64,000 nucleotides of DNA from Olsenella sp. An285. GTDB lineage: Bacteria; Actinomycetota; Coriobacteriia; Coriobacteriales; Atopobiaceae. Shown piece by piece: positions 52,916-60,074 of the stretch; the first letter of the stretch is position 1, and each line of letters opens with the position of its first letter. Where the stretch lies: contig NZ_NFIZ01000002.1 in assembly GCF_002159625.1 (NCBI RefSeq), positions 186,001 to 250,000 on the forward strand. Direction: 5' to 3'. Below the pieces are notes generated by a model. The model had not been told where the DNA came from. It ran no database searches and was given only the letters and a program-made list of their open reading frames with translations. Made by a program: the position numbers and the translations under genes.

Positions 52916-53022
52916 GCAGAATCGGCCAGCGGCGCGTTCTTCTCGCCGTCCCTGGCATAGCATCTGAGTGCTCCATCCAAGCTGTGGCGGACACCCCCCG
53001 CCGCCCACGAGAAAGGATCAGC

Positions 53023-53943
53023 ATGGCAGACTTCAAGATCAAGGGCGTCGTTCCCCCCGTCGTCGTCCCCGACACCCCCGACCACGAGCTCGACGTTCCC
53101 TCTTTCGAGCGCCTCATCAACCGCATGATCGACGCCGGCGTCGACGGCCTGTTCTTCCTGGGCTCCTCCGGCGAGGTCGTCTTCTCCACCGACGAGCGCC
53201 GTCGCCAGATCATCTCCGAGGCCATCCGCATCGTCGACCACCGCGTGCCGGTGCTCGTTGGCATCATCGACACCGAGACCGAGCGCGTGATCGAGCACGG
53301 CAAGGTCGCCCAGGAGCTCGGCGCCGACGCCCTCGTGGCCACCGCGCCCTTCTACGCCCTCGGCGGCATGACTGAGGTCGAGGAGCACTTCCGCATCCTC
53401 CACGAGGAGCTCGACCTGCCCATCTTTGCCTATGACATCCCGGTGTGCGTGCACACCAAGCTCCCGTGGCCGCTCCTCGTGAAGCTCGGCAAGGACGGCG
53501 TCCTCGCCGGCGTCAAGGACTCCTCCGGCGACGACATCTCCTTCCGCTACCTCTGCCAGGAGAACGAGAAGGCGGGCCACCCGCTCTCCCTGCTCACCGG
53601 CCACGAGATCGTCGTGGACGGTGCGTACCTCTCCGGCGCCGACGGCTCCGTCCCGGGCCTCGCCAACGTCGAGCCCGAGGGCTACGTCCGCATGTGGAAG
53701 GCCGCCGAGGCCGGTGACTGGGCCACCGTCAAGGCCGAGCAGGACCGCCTGAACGAGATCAGCCACATCTTCGACGTCACCTCCGGCGTGCAGGGCTACG
53801 CTGGCGGCGTGGGCGCCTTCAAGACCGCCCTCATGCTGCTCGGCGTCTTTGATTCCAATACCATGCCGCGCCCGGTCAAGGCCCTCGAGGGCGCCAACGT
53901 CGAGGCCATCAAGAAGGTCCTCGAGGACACCGGCCTTCTCTAG
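53023..53943 (+). CDS. nanA: N-acetylneuraminate lyase/DapA family aldolase (NanA-like)
   Basis: A 306-residue class I aldolase of the DapA/NanA fold. The Schiff-base Lys is in GVKDSSGD; GSSGEVVFSTDER is the phosphate-like carboxylate site in the position of GSTGE; and the conserved Tyr is in FAYDIPV. NanA cleaves N-acetylneuraminate to ManNAc and pyruvate. The alternatives (DapA or another pyruvate aldolase) are less likely because NanK- and NanE-like genes follow directly. ATG 53023 has AAAGGATCAGC upstream. The start at 52984 is less likely. Confidence 0.8.
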   Translation: MADFKIKGVVPPVVVPDTPDHELDVPSFERLINRMIDAGVDGLFFLGSSGEVVFSTDERRRQIISEAIRIVDHRVPVLVGIIDTETERVIEHGKVAQELGADALVATAPFYALGGMTEVEEHFRILHEELDLPIFAYDIPVCVHTKLPWPLLVKLGKDGVLAGVKDSSGDDISFRYLCQENEKAGHPLSLLTGHEIVVDGAYLSGADGSVPGLANVEPEGYVRMWKAAEAGDWATVKAEQDRLNEISHIFDVTSGVQGYAGGVGAFKTALMLLGVFDSNTMPRPVKALEGANVEAIKKVLEDTGLL

Positions 53944-53954
53944 GAGGGATCCAC

Positions 53955-54914
53955 ATGAGCCAGACCATCGTCGCCGTTGACATCGGCGGCACCAAGATCG
54001 CGTGCGGGCTCGTCACCCTGGGAGGGGAGAGCCCCGTCATCGAGAAGGTCGAGAAGGTCCCCACCGAGGCCATGAAGGGCGGCGAGCACGTTCTTGCCAC
54101 CGTCCTGACTCAGGTCAAGGCCGCCATCGAGCGCGCCGACCAGAAGCCCGTGGGCGTGGGCATCTCCTCTGCCGGCGTGGTCAACCCCAGGAACGGTGAC
54201 ATCACCTTCGCCAACGAGCTCATGCCCGGCTGGGGCGGCACCCACCTGGGCGCCGAGGTCACCGCTGCCACCGGCCTGCCGTGCCGCGTCCTCAACGACG
54301 TTCACGCCCATGCCCTGGGCGAGGCCCGCTGGGGCGGCGGCCGCGACAAGAAGAGCTGCCTCGTGGCGGCCGTGGGCACTGGCATCGGCGGCGCCTTCGT
54401 CGAGTACGGCAAGATCATGCTCGGCGCGCACGACGAGGCAGGCCACATCGGCCACGTCTGCTGCCCTGCTGCCGCGGGCGTGCCCTGCTCCTGCGGAGCC
54501 ACCGGCCATCTCGAGCCCATCGCCGCGGGCCCGGGCATCATCCGCGAGTACGTGCGCCTGGGCGGCGCCGAGACCAAGGATGACGGCACCCCCATGGACG
54601 GTGCGGAGATCGACCGTCGCGCCGCCGCCGGCGACGAGGCCGCCAAGTCCGCCGAGGCCCGAGCGGGCCGCGCGCTGGGCGAGGTCCTGGGCAGCATGTG
54701 CAACATGCTCGACCCGGACGTCGTGATCCTCTCCGGCTCCGTCGCGCAGTGCGGGCCCAACTGGTCCGACGCCATGGCCGAGGCCTTCAAGGGCCAGGCC
54801 ATGCCGCCGGTCGCCACCACGCCCATCGTGGGCGGCGAGCTCGGCGGCGACGCCCCGCTCGTCGGCGCCGCAGAGAACTTCGTGAAGTCTGGCTACGCCG
54901 AGGTCGCGGACTAG
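53955..54914 (+). CDS. nanK: ROK family kinase, N-acetylmannosamine kinase-like
   Basis: A 319-residue ROK sugar kinase. VAVDIGGTKIACGLV is the phosphate site, LNDVHAHALGEARWGGG carries the catalytic Asp, and AVGTGIGGAFV follows. The ROK zinc motif reads CSCGATGHLE: the usual Cys of GCLE is replaced by His, so zinc may be bound differently or not at all. ManNAc kinase is inferred from its place between nanA- and nanE-like genes; glucokinase is the alternative. ATG 53955 follows GGAGGGATCC. Confidence 0.85.
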   Translation: MSQTIVAVDIGGTKIACGLVTLGGESPVIEKVEKVPTEAMKGGEHVLATVLTQVKAAIERADQKPVGVGISSAGVVNPRNGDITFANELMPGWGGTHLGAEVTAATGLPCRVLNDVHAHALGEARWGGGRDKKSCLVAAVGTGIGGAFVEYGKIMLGAHDEAGHIGHVCCPAAAGVPCSCGATGHLEPIAAGPGIIREYVRLGGAETKDDGTPMDGAEIDRRAAAGDEAAKSAEARAGRALGEVLGSMCNMLDPDVVILSGSVAQCGPNWSDAMAEAFKGQAMPPVATTPIVGGELGGDAPLVGAAENFVKSGYAEVAD

Positions 54915-54936
54915 CCCGTTCTTCTCGTCACTCCTG

Positions 54937-54962
54937 GCCGGCGGGGACCCGTCCCCGCCGGC
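54937..54962. terminator. Perfect hairpin between nanK and nanE
   Basis: GCCGGCGGGGA (54937-54947), loop CCCG, TCCCCGCCGGC (54952-54962). No T-run follows. It may tune expression of nanE. Confidence 0.6.
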
Positions 54963-54985
54963 TCCCCGTGAAATAGGAGGCACCC

Positions 54986-55675
54986 ATGCCCATCTCACCG
55001 CTCGTCCAGTCCCTCAAGGGCAAGCTCATCGTCTCCGTCCAGGCCTATCCCGGCGAGCCGCTCCGTCACCCCGAGACCATGGCGCAGATGGCTCGCGCCT
55101 GCGAGCTCGGCGGTGCGGCCGCCATCCGCTGCCAGGGCCTCTCCGACATCGCAGCCATCAAGGGCCGCGTGGACATCCCCGTCATCGGCCTATGGAAGGA
55201 GGGGCACGAGGGCGTCTACATCACCCCGACCCTGCGTCACGCGATGGCGTGCGTCCATGCCGGCGCCGACGTGGTGGCCCTCGACGCCACCGATCGCCCG
55301 CGCCCGGACGGCCGCACCTTCGCTGAGACGGTCAAGGCCATCCGCGAGCAGTCCGACGTCCTCATCATGGCCGACTGCATGACCATCGACGACATCCGCA
55401 ACGCCGTGGCCTGCGGCTGCGACCTCGTGTCTACCACGCTCTCCCACAACAAGGCCGCCATCGACACCACGATGGACGACGGCCCCGACGTGCCGCTGCT
55501 CAAGCAGGCAACCTCGGAGTTCCCCGACTACCCGATCATCTGCGAGGGCCACGTCCACACTCCCGCCGACGGCAAGACCGCCATTGACGCCGGCGCCTGG
55601 GCCGTCGTGGTGGGCACCGGCATCACCCACCCCACCTCGCTCACCAAGTGGTTCAAGGCCGCGATCGAGGAGTAG
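54986..55675 (+). CDS. nanE: N-acetylmannosamine-6-phosphate 2-epimerase
   Basis: A 229-residue TIM barrel converting ManNAc-6-P to GlcNAc-6-P. LKGKLIVSVQAYPGEPL, the Lys of PVIGLWKEGHEG, VVALDATDRPRPDG and CEGHVHTP are the NanE pattern. ATG 54986 has ATAGGAGGCACC upstream. Together with the NanA- and NanK-like genes it makes the core route from sialic acid to GlcNAc-6-P. nagA and nagB are not in the window. A T-rich terminator follows. Confidence 0.94.
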   Translation: MPISPLVQSLKGKLIVSVQAYPGEPLRHPETMAQMARACELGGAAAIRCQGLSDIAAIKGRVDIPVIGLWKEGHEGVYITPTLRHAMACVHAGADVVALDATDRPRPDGRTFAETVKAIREQSDVLIMADCMTIDDIRNAVACGCDLVSTTLSHNKAAIDTTMDDGPDVPLLKQATSEFPDYPIICEGHVHTPADGKTAIDAGAWAVVVGTGITHPTSLTKWFKAAIEE

Positions 55676-55686
55676 GGGAGTCTTCT

Positions 55687-55711
55687 TGACAGAGGGACAG
55701 TCACTTTGTCA
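55687..55711. repeat. 25-bp GGGACAGTCAC palindrome (type II)
   Basis: TGACAGAGGGAC, A, GTCACTTTGTCA with two mismatches, then TGTTATGC. Same orientation and right flank as at 20441 and 31870. Confidence 0.85.
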
Positions 55712-55720
55712 TGTTATGCA

Positions 55721-55756
55721 GGGCCGCAGGTCTCGTCTGGGACTTGCGGCCCTTTT
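55721..55756 (+). terminator. Rho-independent terminator of the nan operon
   Basis: GGGCCGCAGGTC (55721-55732) pairs with GACTTGCGGCCC (55741-55752), one G-T pair, 8-nt loop, followed by TTTT (55753-55756). Confidence 0.9.
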
Positions 55757-55759
55757 GAC

Positions 55760-55929
55760 GTGCGGGAACTCGACGTTCTTCTCGCCCAGACTGTCGCGTT
55801 GCCGCACCTCACCGCCTGGCGTGCGGAAATTCGACGGAATGTGCCCCTGGACTGTCGCGAATTTGCACCGATTCCACTGGCGTGCGGAATCTCGACGTTT
55901 CCGGACGTCAGACTGTCGCAGTTTCGCAC
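55760..55929. repeat. Three hairpin units at an exact 61-bp period
   Basis: Units at 55760-55807, 55821-55868 and 55882-55929. Each begins GTGCGG, has TCGACG near base 11 and GACTGTCGC about 30 bases in, and ends GCAC, so it folds on itself. 13-bp linkers separate them, the second and third unit following CTGGC. The spacing of both CGTGCGG and ACTGTCGC is 61 bp twice. Not a CRISPR: the repeat is a 48-nt hairpin with only a 13-nt linker. Confidence 0.88.
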
Positions 55930-55945
55930 CCCTCATGAACCTGGT

Positions 55946-56055
55946 TGCATAAAACTGCGTAAAATTGCGCAGAAATGACCATTTACGCGTGATATGCTAC
56001 CGTTCGTCGGCAGAGTGCGCATACATGCGCAAAACTGACTGAACCTGCGTAAAAA
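55946..56055. promoter_or_regulatory. 10-bp repeats on one helical grid, putative operator array
   Basis: TGCATAAAAC (55946), TGCGTAAAAT (55956) and TGCGCAGAAA (55966), then TGCGCATACA (56016), TGCGCAAAAC (56026) and TGCGTAAAAA (56046). All start on multiples of 10 bp from the first. TATGCT (55993-55998) between the two groups may be a -10 box. Likely regulator sites for the operon starting at 56091. Confidence 0.7.
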
Positions 56056-56090
56056 TGAGATCAGCCAAGAGCCCACAAAGGAGGGAGCCA

Positions 56091-57173
56091 ATGTCAGACA
56101 CCGAAAAGAGCACCCCGCTCGACTCCGCCGCCGCGGCGGCCGCCGCCTTCGAGGCCATCGAGAACCGCCCGTTCCCCGATGACATCTTCACCGCGCCCGA
56201 GCTCCGCTGGGCCGTCATCGGCTGCGGCGTCATCGCCAACCAGATGGCCGCCTCGCTCGCGCTCGCGGGCCGCCACCTGCACGGCGTTGCCAACCGCACC
56301 CGCGAGAAGGCCGTCGCCTTTGCCGAGAAGTACCACGTGCCGCGCGTCTACGACAGCTTCGAGGAGCTCTACGCGGACCCCGACGTCGACGCCGTCTACA
56401 TCACCACTCCGCACAACACGCACATCACCTACCTGCGCGCTGCGCTCGCGGCGGGCAAGCACGTGCTCTGCGAGAAGTCCATCACCCTCAACTCCGAGGA
56501 GCTCGACGAGGCCCGCGCCCTCGCGGACGCCAACGGCGTCGTGCTCATGGACGCCACTACGATCCTGCACATGCCGCTCTACCGCGAGCTGCGTCGCCGC
56601 GCGGACGCGGGCGAGTTCGGTCGCATGAACCTCGCGCAGGTCAACTTTGGCTCCTACAAGGAGTACGGCGACCTTACCAACCGCTTCTACAACATCAACC
56701 TCGCGGGCGGCGCGATGCTCGACATCGGCGTCTACGCGCTCACGATTATGCGCCTCTTCATGGAGAGCCAGCCGACCGAGGTCCTCTCCCTCGGCAACCT
56801 CTGCGAGACGGGCGTGGACGTGGCGGGCGGCATCGTCTGTCGCAACCAGGAGGGCCAGATCGGCGTGGTCTCGCTCACGCTCCACTCCAAGCAGCCCAAG
56901 CGCGCCGTGCTCAGCTTCGACAAGTGCTACGTCGAGATCATGGAGTACCCGCGCGCGGACACCGCCACGATCGTGTGGACCGCCGACGGCCGCCGCGAGA
57001 CCGTGACCGCCGGCGTGGAGGGCTACGCGCTCTGCTACGAGATGGCCGACCTCGAGTGCGCCGTCGCCGGCGACACGCAGGCCGCGGGCCTCATCGACAC
57101 GGCCTCCGACGTCATGCGCCTCATGACCGACGTGCGCCGCTCCTGGGGCGTCACCTACCCCGAGGAGGCGTAA
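56091..57173 (+). CDS. Gfo/Idh/MocA family NAD-dependent oxidoreductase
   Basis: A 360-residue sugar oxidoreductase. The Rossmann site is WAVIGCGVIANQMAASL, CEKSITLN carries the EKP-like Lys (here EKS), and GGAMLDIGVYAL has the Asp-His-type site (Asp-Ile-Gly-Val-Tyr). The first 40 residues are an extra Ala-rich extension. A member of this family (NanOx/YjhC) acts on 2,7-anhydro-sialic acid in gut bacteria, so its place after the nan genes is suggestive. It heads an operon with a DeoR regulator and fruK, so a different sugar is also possible. AAAGGAGGGAGCC precedes ATG 56091. Confidence 0.85.
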   Translation: MSDTEKSTPLDSAAAAAAAFEAIENRPFPDDIFTAPELRWAVIGCGVIANQMAASLALAGRHLHGVANRTREKAVAFAEKYHVPRVYDSFEELYADPDVDAVYITTPHNTHITYLRAALAAGKHVLCEKSITLNSEELDEARALADANGVVLMDATTILHMPLYRELRRRADAGEFGRMNLAQVNFGSYKEYGDLTNRFYNINLAGGAMLDIGVYALTIMRLFMESQPTEVLSLGNLCETGVDVAGGIVCRNQEGQIGVVSLTLHSKQPKRAVLSFDKCYVEIMEYPRADTATIVWTADGRRETVTAGVEGYALCYEMADLECAVAGDTQAAGLIDTASDVMRLMTDVRRSWGVTYPEEA

Positions 57174-57178
57174 GCGCC

Positions 57179-57928
57179 ATGCTGACCGCAGAGCGCCACG
57201 CGCGCATCGTCGAGATGGTGCGCCTGCGCGGGACCGTCACCGTGCCGGAGCTGGCCGCCGCGCTCGAGACCTCCGAGTCCACCATCCGTCGTGACCTCGA
57301 CAAGCTCGACCAGGCCCACCAGCTGGTCAAGGTTCACGGCGGCGCCACCACCCGCGAGTCCGCCCACCTCACGCGCGACCTCACGCTGGGGGAGCGCCAC
57401 GGCCTGCACGACGAGGAGAAGCGTGCCGTCTGCACGCGCGCCGCCTCGCTGGTCCAGCCTGACGACTTCGTCTACCTCGACGCCGGCTCCACCACGGAGA
57501 TCCTGCTCGACCTGCTGCCCCCCACGCGCGCCGGCTACGTGACCGACTCGGTCTCCCATGCCATCCGCCTGGCGGCGCGCGGGCTCTCCGTGATGGTCCT
57601 CGGCGGGGAGCTCAAGAGCGCGACCGAGGCGCTCGTGGGGCCCGGCGCCCTCGACGCCCTCGCGCGCCTCCACTTCACGCTGGGGTTCTGGGGCTCCAAC
57701 GGCATCACGCCGGAGGCGGGCCTCACCACGCCCGAGCCCAACGAGGCCATGGTCAAGCGGGAGTCGATGGCGCGCGCCACGCGGCGCTACGTGCTCGCCG
57801 ACGCCTCAAAGCTCGGCCGCACGAGCCTCGTCACGTTCGCGGACTTCTGCGACGCCACGATCGTCACCTGCGGGGACGTCCCCGAGGAGTACCGGAGCTT
57901 CGACAACGTCACGGAGGTGTCGCTGTGA
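57179..57928 (+). CDS. DeoR/FruR family regulator
   Basis: A 249-residue DeoR-family protein with winged helix (RIVEMVRLRGTVTVPELAAAL, then SESTIRRDLDKLD) and the sugar-phosphate sensor part (YLDAGSTTEILLDLL, LGGELKSATEALVGP). Pairing with fruK by a 4-bp overlap matches the fruR-fruK arrangement, so fructose-1-phosphate is the probable effector. It is a candidate to bind the 10-bp repeats upstream of the operon. ATG 57179 has GAGGAGGCG upstream. The relation to the DeoR at 16020 is family-level only. Confidence 0.9.
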   Translation: MLTAERHARIVEMVRLRGTVTVPELAAALETSESTIRRDLDKLDQAHQLVKVHGGATTRESAHLTRDLTLGERHGLHDEEKRAVCTRAASLVQPDDFVYLDAGSTTEILLDLLPPTRAGYVTDSVSHAIRLAARGLSVMVLGGELKSATEALVGPGALDALARLHFTLGFWGSNGITPEAGLTTPEPNEAMVKRESMARATRRYVLADASKLGRTSLVTFADFCDATIVTCGDVPEEYRSFDNVTEVSL

Positions 57929-58854
57929 TCGCAACTGTCACGTTCAACCCGTCGCTCGACTACATCGTCCGCGTGGACGACATGCGCCTGGGCGCCATCA
58001 ACCGCACCACCTACGAGCAGGTGCTCCCGGGCGGCAAGGGCGTGAACGTCTCCATCGTGCTCGGAAACCTCGGGCACAAGAGCCGCGCGCTCGGCTTCGT
58101 GGCCGGCTTCACGGGCGACGAGCTCTGCCGACGCTGCTCCGAGGCAGGGGTCGACGCCGACTTCATTCGCGTTGCCGAGGGCATGACCCGCATCAACGTC
58201 AAGGTCAAGTCCGCCGAGGAGACCGAGCTCAACGGCATGGGGCCCAAGATTGCCGAGAAGGACGTCGATGTTCTTCTATCCAAGCTGGACGCGCTGGGAG
58301 ACGGCGACACGCTCGTCATCTCCGGCTCCGTGCCCTCGACGCTCCCGCACGACCTGTACGAGCGCATCATGGCACGCCTTTCCGGCCGCGGCGTCCGCAT
58401 CGTCGTGGACGCCGAGCGCGACCTGCTCACGCGCGTCCTGCCGTACCGCCCCTTCCTCGTGAAGCCCAACAACCACGAGCTCGGGGACATCTTCGGCGTG
58501 GAGCTGCGCGCCCGCGGCGAGGTCGTGCCCTATGCGCGCCGCCTCCAGGAGATGGGTGCCGCGAACGTGCTCGTCTCCATGGCGGGGGAGGGCGGCGTGC
58601 TCGTGGACGAGACGGGCGCCGTTCACCAGAGCCCTGCCGCCCGCGGCACCGTGGTGAACTCCGTGGGCGCAGGAGACTCCTCCGTGGCGGGATTCCTCGC
58701 GGGCCTCATGGAGACCGGCAGCTACGAGGACGCCTTCCGCATGGCGCTCGCGGCCGGCTCTGCCAGCGCGTTCTCCGACCACCTGGCCACGAGGCCCGAG
58801 GTGGAGGCGCTGCTCGCCTTGGCCCCCTCTGAGATTCCCCCGTTGGGAGTGTAA
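57925..58854 (+). CDS. fruK: 1-phosphofructokinase-type PfkB kinase
   Basis: A 309-residue PfkB/ribokinase-family kinase. VTFNPSLDYIVRVDDM, PGGKGVNVSIVLGNLGHKS and the catalytic GAGDSSVAGFLAG are diagnostic of 1-phosphofructokinase and the close tagatose-6-phosphate kinases. It overlaps the DeoR gene by GTGA. GTG 57925. It would make fructose-1,6-bisphosphate. No PTS transporter is near, so the entry route is outside the window. The stop (GTGTAA) lies inside the first unit of a palindrome array. Confidence 0.88.
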   Translation: MIATVTFNPSLDYIVRVDDMRLGAINRTTYEQVLPGGKGVNVSIVLGNLGHKSRALGFVAGFTGDELCRRCSEAGVDADFIRVAEGMTRINVKVKSAEETELNGMGPKIAEKDVDVLLSKLDALGDGDTLVISGSVPSTLPHDLYERIMARLSGRGVRIVVDAERDLLTRVLPYRPFLVKPNNHELGDIFGVELRARGEVVPYARRLQEMGAANVLVSMAGEGGVLVDETGAVHQSPAARGTVVNSVGAGDSSVAGFLAGLMETGSYEDAFRMALAAGSASAFSDHLATRPEVEALLALAPSEIPPLGV

Positions 58855-59050
58855 CAACGGGGGCAAACTTGGCCGATTCGCTGATTTGGATGCCGTCCCT
58901 ACACTCTCGAGGGTGTAACAACTCGCGAATCGGTGACTCATGCGTCCTCTCCGCCGCGTTGTTCCCCTCTCGAGGGTGTAGCAACTTGGACGAACTATCC
59001 AAGACCGGCTGGAATCTGCTCGTTGCTCCCCTTCCGGGAGGGTAGCAACG
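58837..59050. repeat. Array of four palindromes at about 60-63 bp period
   Basis: Palindrome centres lie near 58850, 58908, 58971 and 59034. Examples are CACTCTCGAGGGTGTAACAA and CCCCTCTCGAGGGTGTAG, with CCCCTTCCGGGAGGG last. Spacers of about 35-40 nt do not match each other. The first unit overlaps the fruK stop. The copies differ too much for a CRISPR; the same kind lies at 33158-33248. Confidence 0.8.
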
Positions 59051-59112
59051 GCAGCCTGAGCCCGCCTCCGGTTCCTCGCACCCCGTCGGCGATTGTTGTC
59101 CGGCGCCTGCCG

Positions 59113-59118
59113 TATACT
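59113..59118 (+). promoter_or_regulatory. Possible -10 box before rapZ
   Basis: TATACT, directly followed by GGCGAGAAGAAC and then GGAGGGAGGACCC, the ribosome site. A -35 box is not clear. Confidence 0.45.
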
Positions 59119-59146
59119 GGCGAGAAGAACGACGGAGGGAGGACCC

Positions 59147-60073
59147 ATGGCGGACGCGGGTCAGCAGATGAGGGCGGCGGAGAGCGCGGCGCGCGTGCCG
59201 GACGTCGTGGTGATCACGGGCATGTCCGGCTCGGGGCGCACGCAGGCCCTGCACGTCTTCGAGGACATGGGCTACTTCTGCATCGACAACCTCCCGCCGC
59301 GCCTGCTCCTGCAGCTCGCCGAGCTCGTGGGCATCAACTCGGGCGTGGGGAGGCACCTCGCCGTCACCTGCGACCTGCGCAGCCAGGGGCTCTTTGACGA
59401 GTTCTCCGACTCCGTCACGCAGCTGCGCGAGCACGAGCTCACGGTGAGCGTGGTCTTCCTCGACACGGCAGACGACGTCCTCATGCGCCGCTACGACGAG
59501 AATCGCCGCCGTCATCCGCTCGCCGCCCCCGGAGAGGCGCTCACGAGCGCCATCTCGCGCGAGCGCTCTCAGCTCGATACCGTGCGCGACGCCGCTGACC
59601 TTGTGATAGACACGAGTCGCCTCAAGACCAAGGAGCTTCGCGCCCGTCTGCGCCGTGCCTACTCCGAGCTCACGGACCAGCAGCTCATGGAGGTGTCGGT
59701 CTTCTCCTTTGGGTTCAAGCACGGCATGCCCGTCGAGGCGGACCTCATGATAGACGTGCGCTTCCTGCCTAATCCCTTCTACGACCCCCAGATGCGCACC
59801 CTCACGGGCAACGACCGCCTGGTGGCAGACTTCGTCCTCAACAACCCCACCACCGAGAAGTTCCTCGACGCGTGGTACCGCCTGCTCGACGTCGCGATGC
59901 CTGGCTACGTGGCCGAGGGCAAGAGCCACCTCTCCATCGCCGTGGGCTGCACGGGGGGCCAGCACAGGAGCGTGGCCATAGCCGCGGCAACGGCCTCCTA
60001 CCTCGAGAAGAGCGGCTACCACGTGACCCTCTCGCACCGCGACCTCGCGCTCGCCAACGTGAGGACGAGCTAG
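59147..60073 (+). CDS. rapZ: RapZ-family nucleotide-binding protein (RNase adapter)
   Basis: A 308-residue RapZ (YvcJ) protein. It has Walker A GMSGSGRT, FIDNLPPRLLLQL, the Walker B-like FLDTADDVLMRRYDENRRRHPL and the C-terminal GCTGGQHRSV with HRDL. In enteric bacteria it guides small RNAs controlling glucosamine-6-P synthase; in Gram-positives the role is less clear, though binding to a sugar-derived ligand is known. The GGAGGGAGGACCC site before ATG 59147 is strong. whiA follows after 1 nt. yvcK, often between them, is absent. Confidence 0.95.
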   Translation: MADAGQQMRAAESAARVPDVVVITGMSGSGRTQALHVFEDMGYFCIDNLPPRLLLQLAELVGINSGVGRHLAVTCDLRSQGLFDEFSDSVTQLREHELTVSVVFLDTADDVLMRRYDENRRRHPLAAPGEALTSAISRERSQLDTVRDAADLVIDTSRLKTKELRARLRRAYSELTDQQLMEVSVFSFGFKHGMPVEADLMIDVRFLPNPFYDPQMRTLTGNDRLVADFVLNNPTTEKFLDAWYRLLDVAMPGYVAEGKSHLSIAVGCTGGQHRSVAIAAATASYLEKSGYHVTLSHRDLALANVRTS

Positions 60074-60074
60074 C

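Larger units (their letters stand above)
55676..56090. other. Non-coding gap: palindrome, terminator, 61-bp repeats, operators
   Basis: No gene supported in 415 bp. In order: a GGGACAGTCAC palindrome (55687-55711), a rho-independent terminator (55721-55756), three 61-bp-period hairpin units (55760-55929) and an AT-rich control region with 10-bp repeats (55946-56055). Confidence 0.75.

Noticed and set aside
49993-53766. 1257-residue minus-strand open frame opposite the ABC importer
   Set aside because: Shadow of the importer and nanA genes, whose own motifs are unambiguous; composition is again the antisense type.
55760-55929. Possible CRISPR array after nanE
   Set aside because: The repeated part is a 48-nt hairpin with variable interior and only 13-nt linkers, the reverse of a CRISPR layout.
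58837-59050. CRISPR-like spacing of palindromic repeats with unlike spacers
   Set aside because: The repeats differ greatly between neighbours, the first overlaps a stop codon, there are only four, and no cas gene is in the window. It fits an intergenic palindrome family better.
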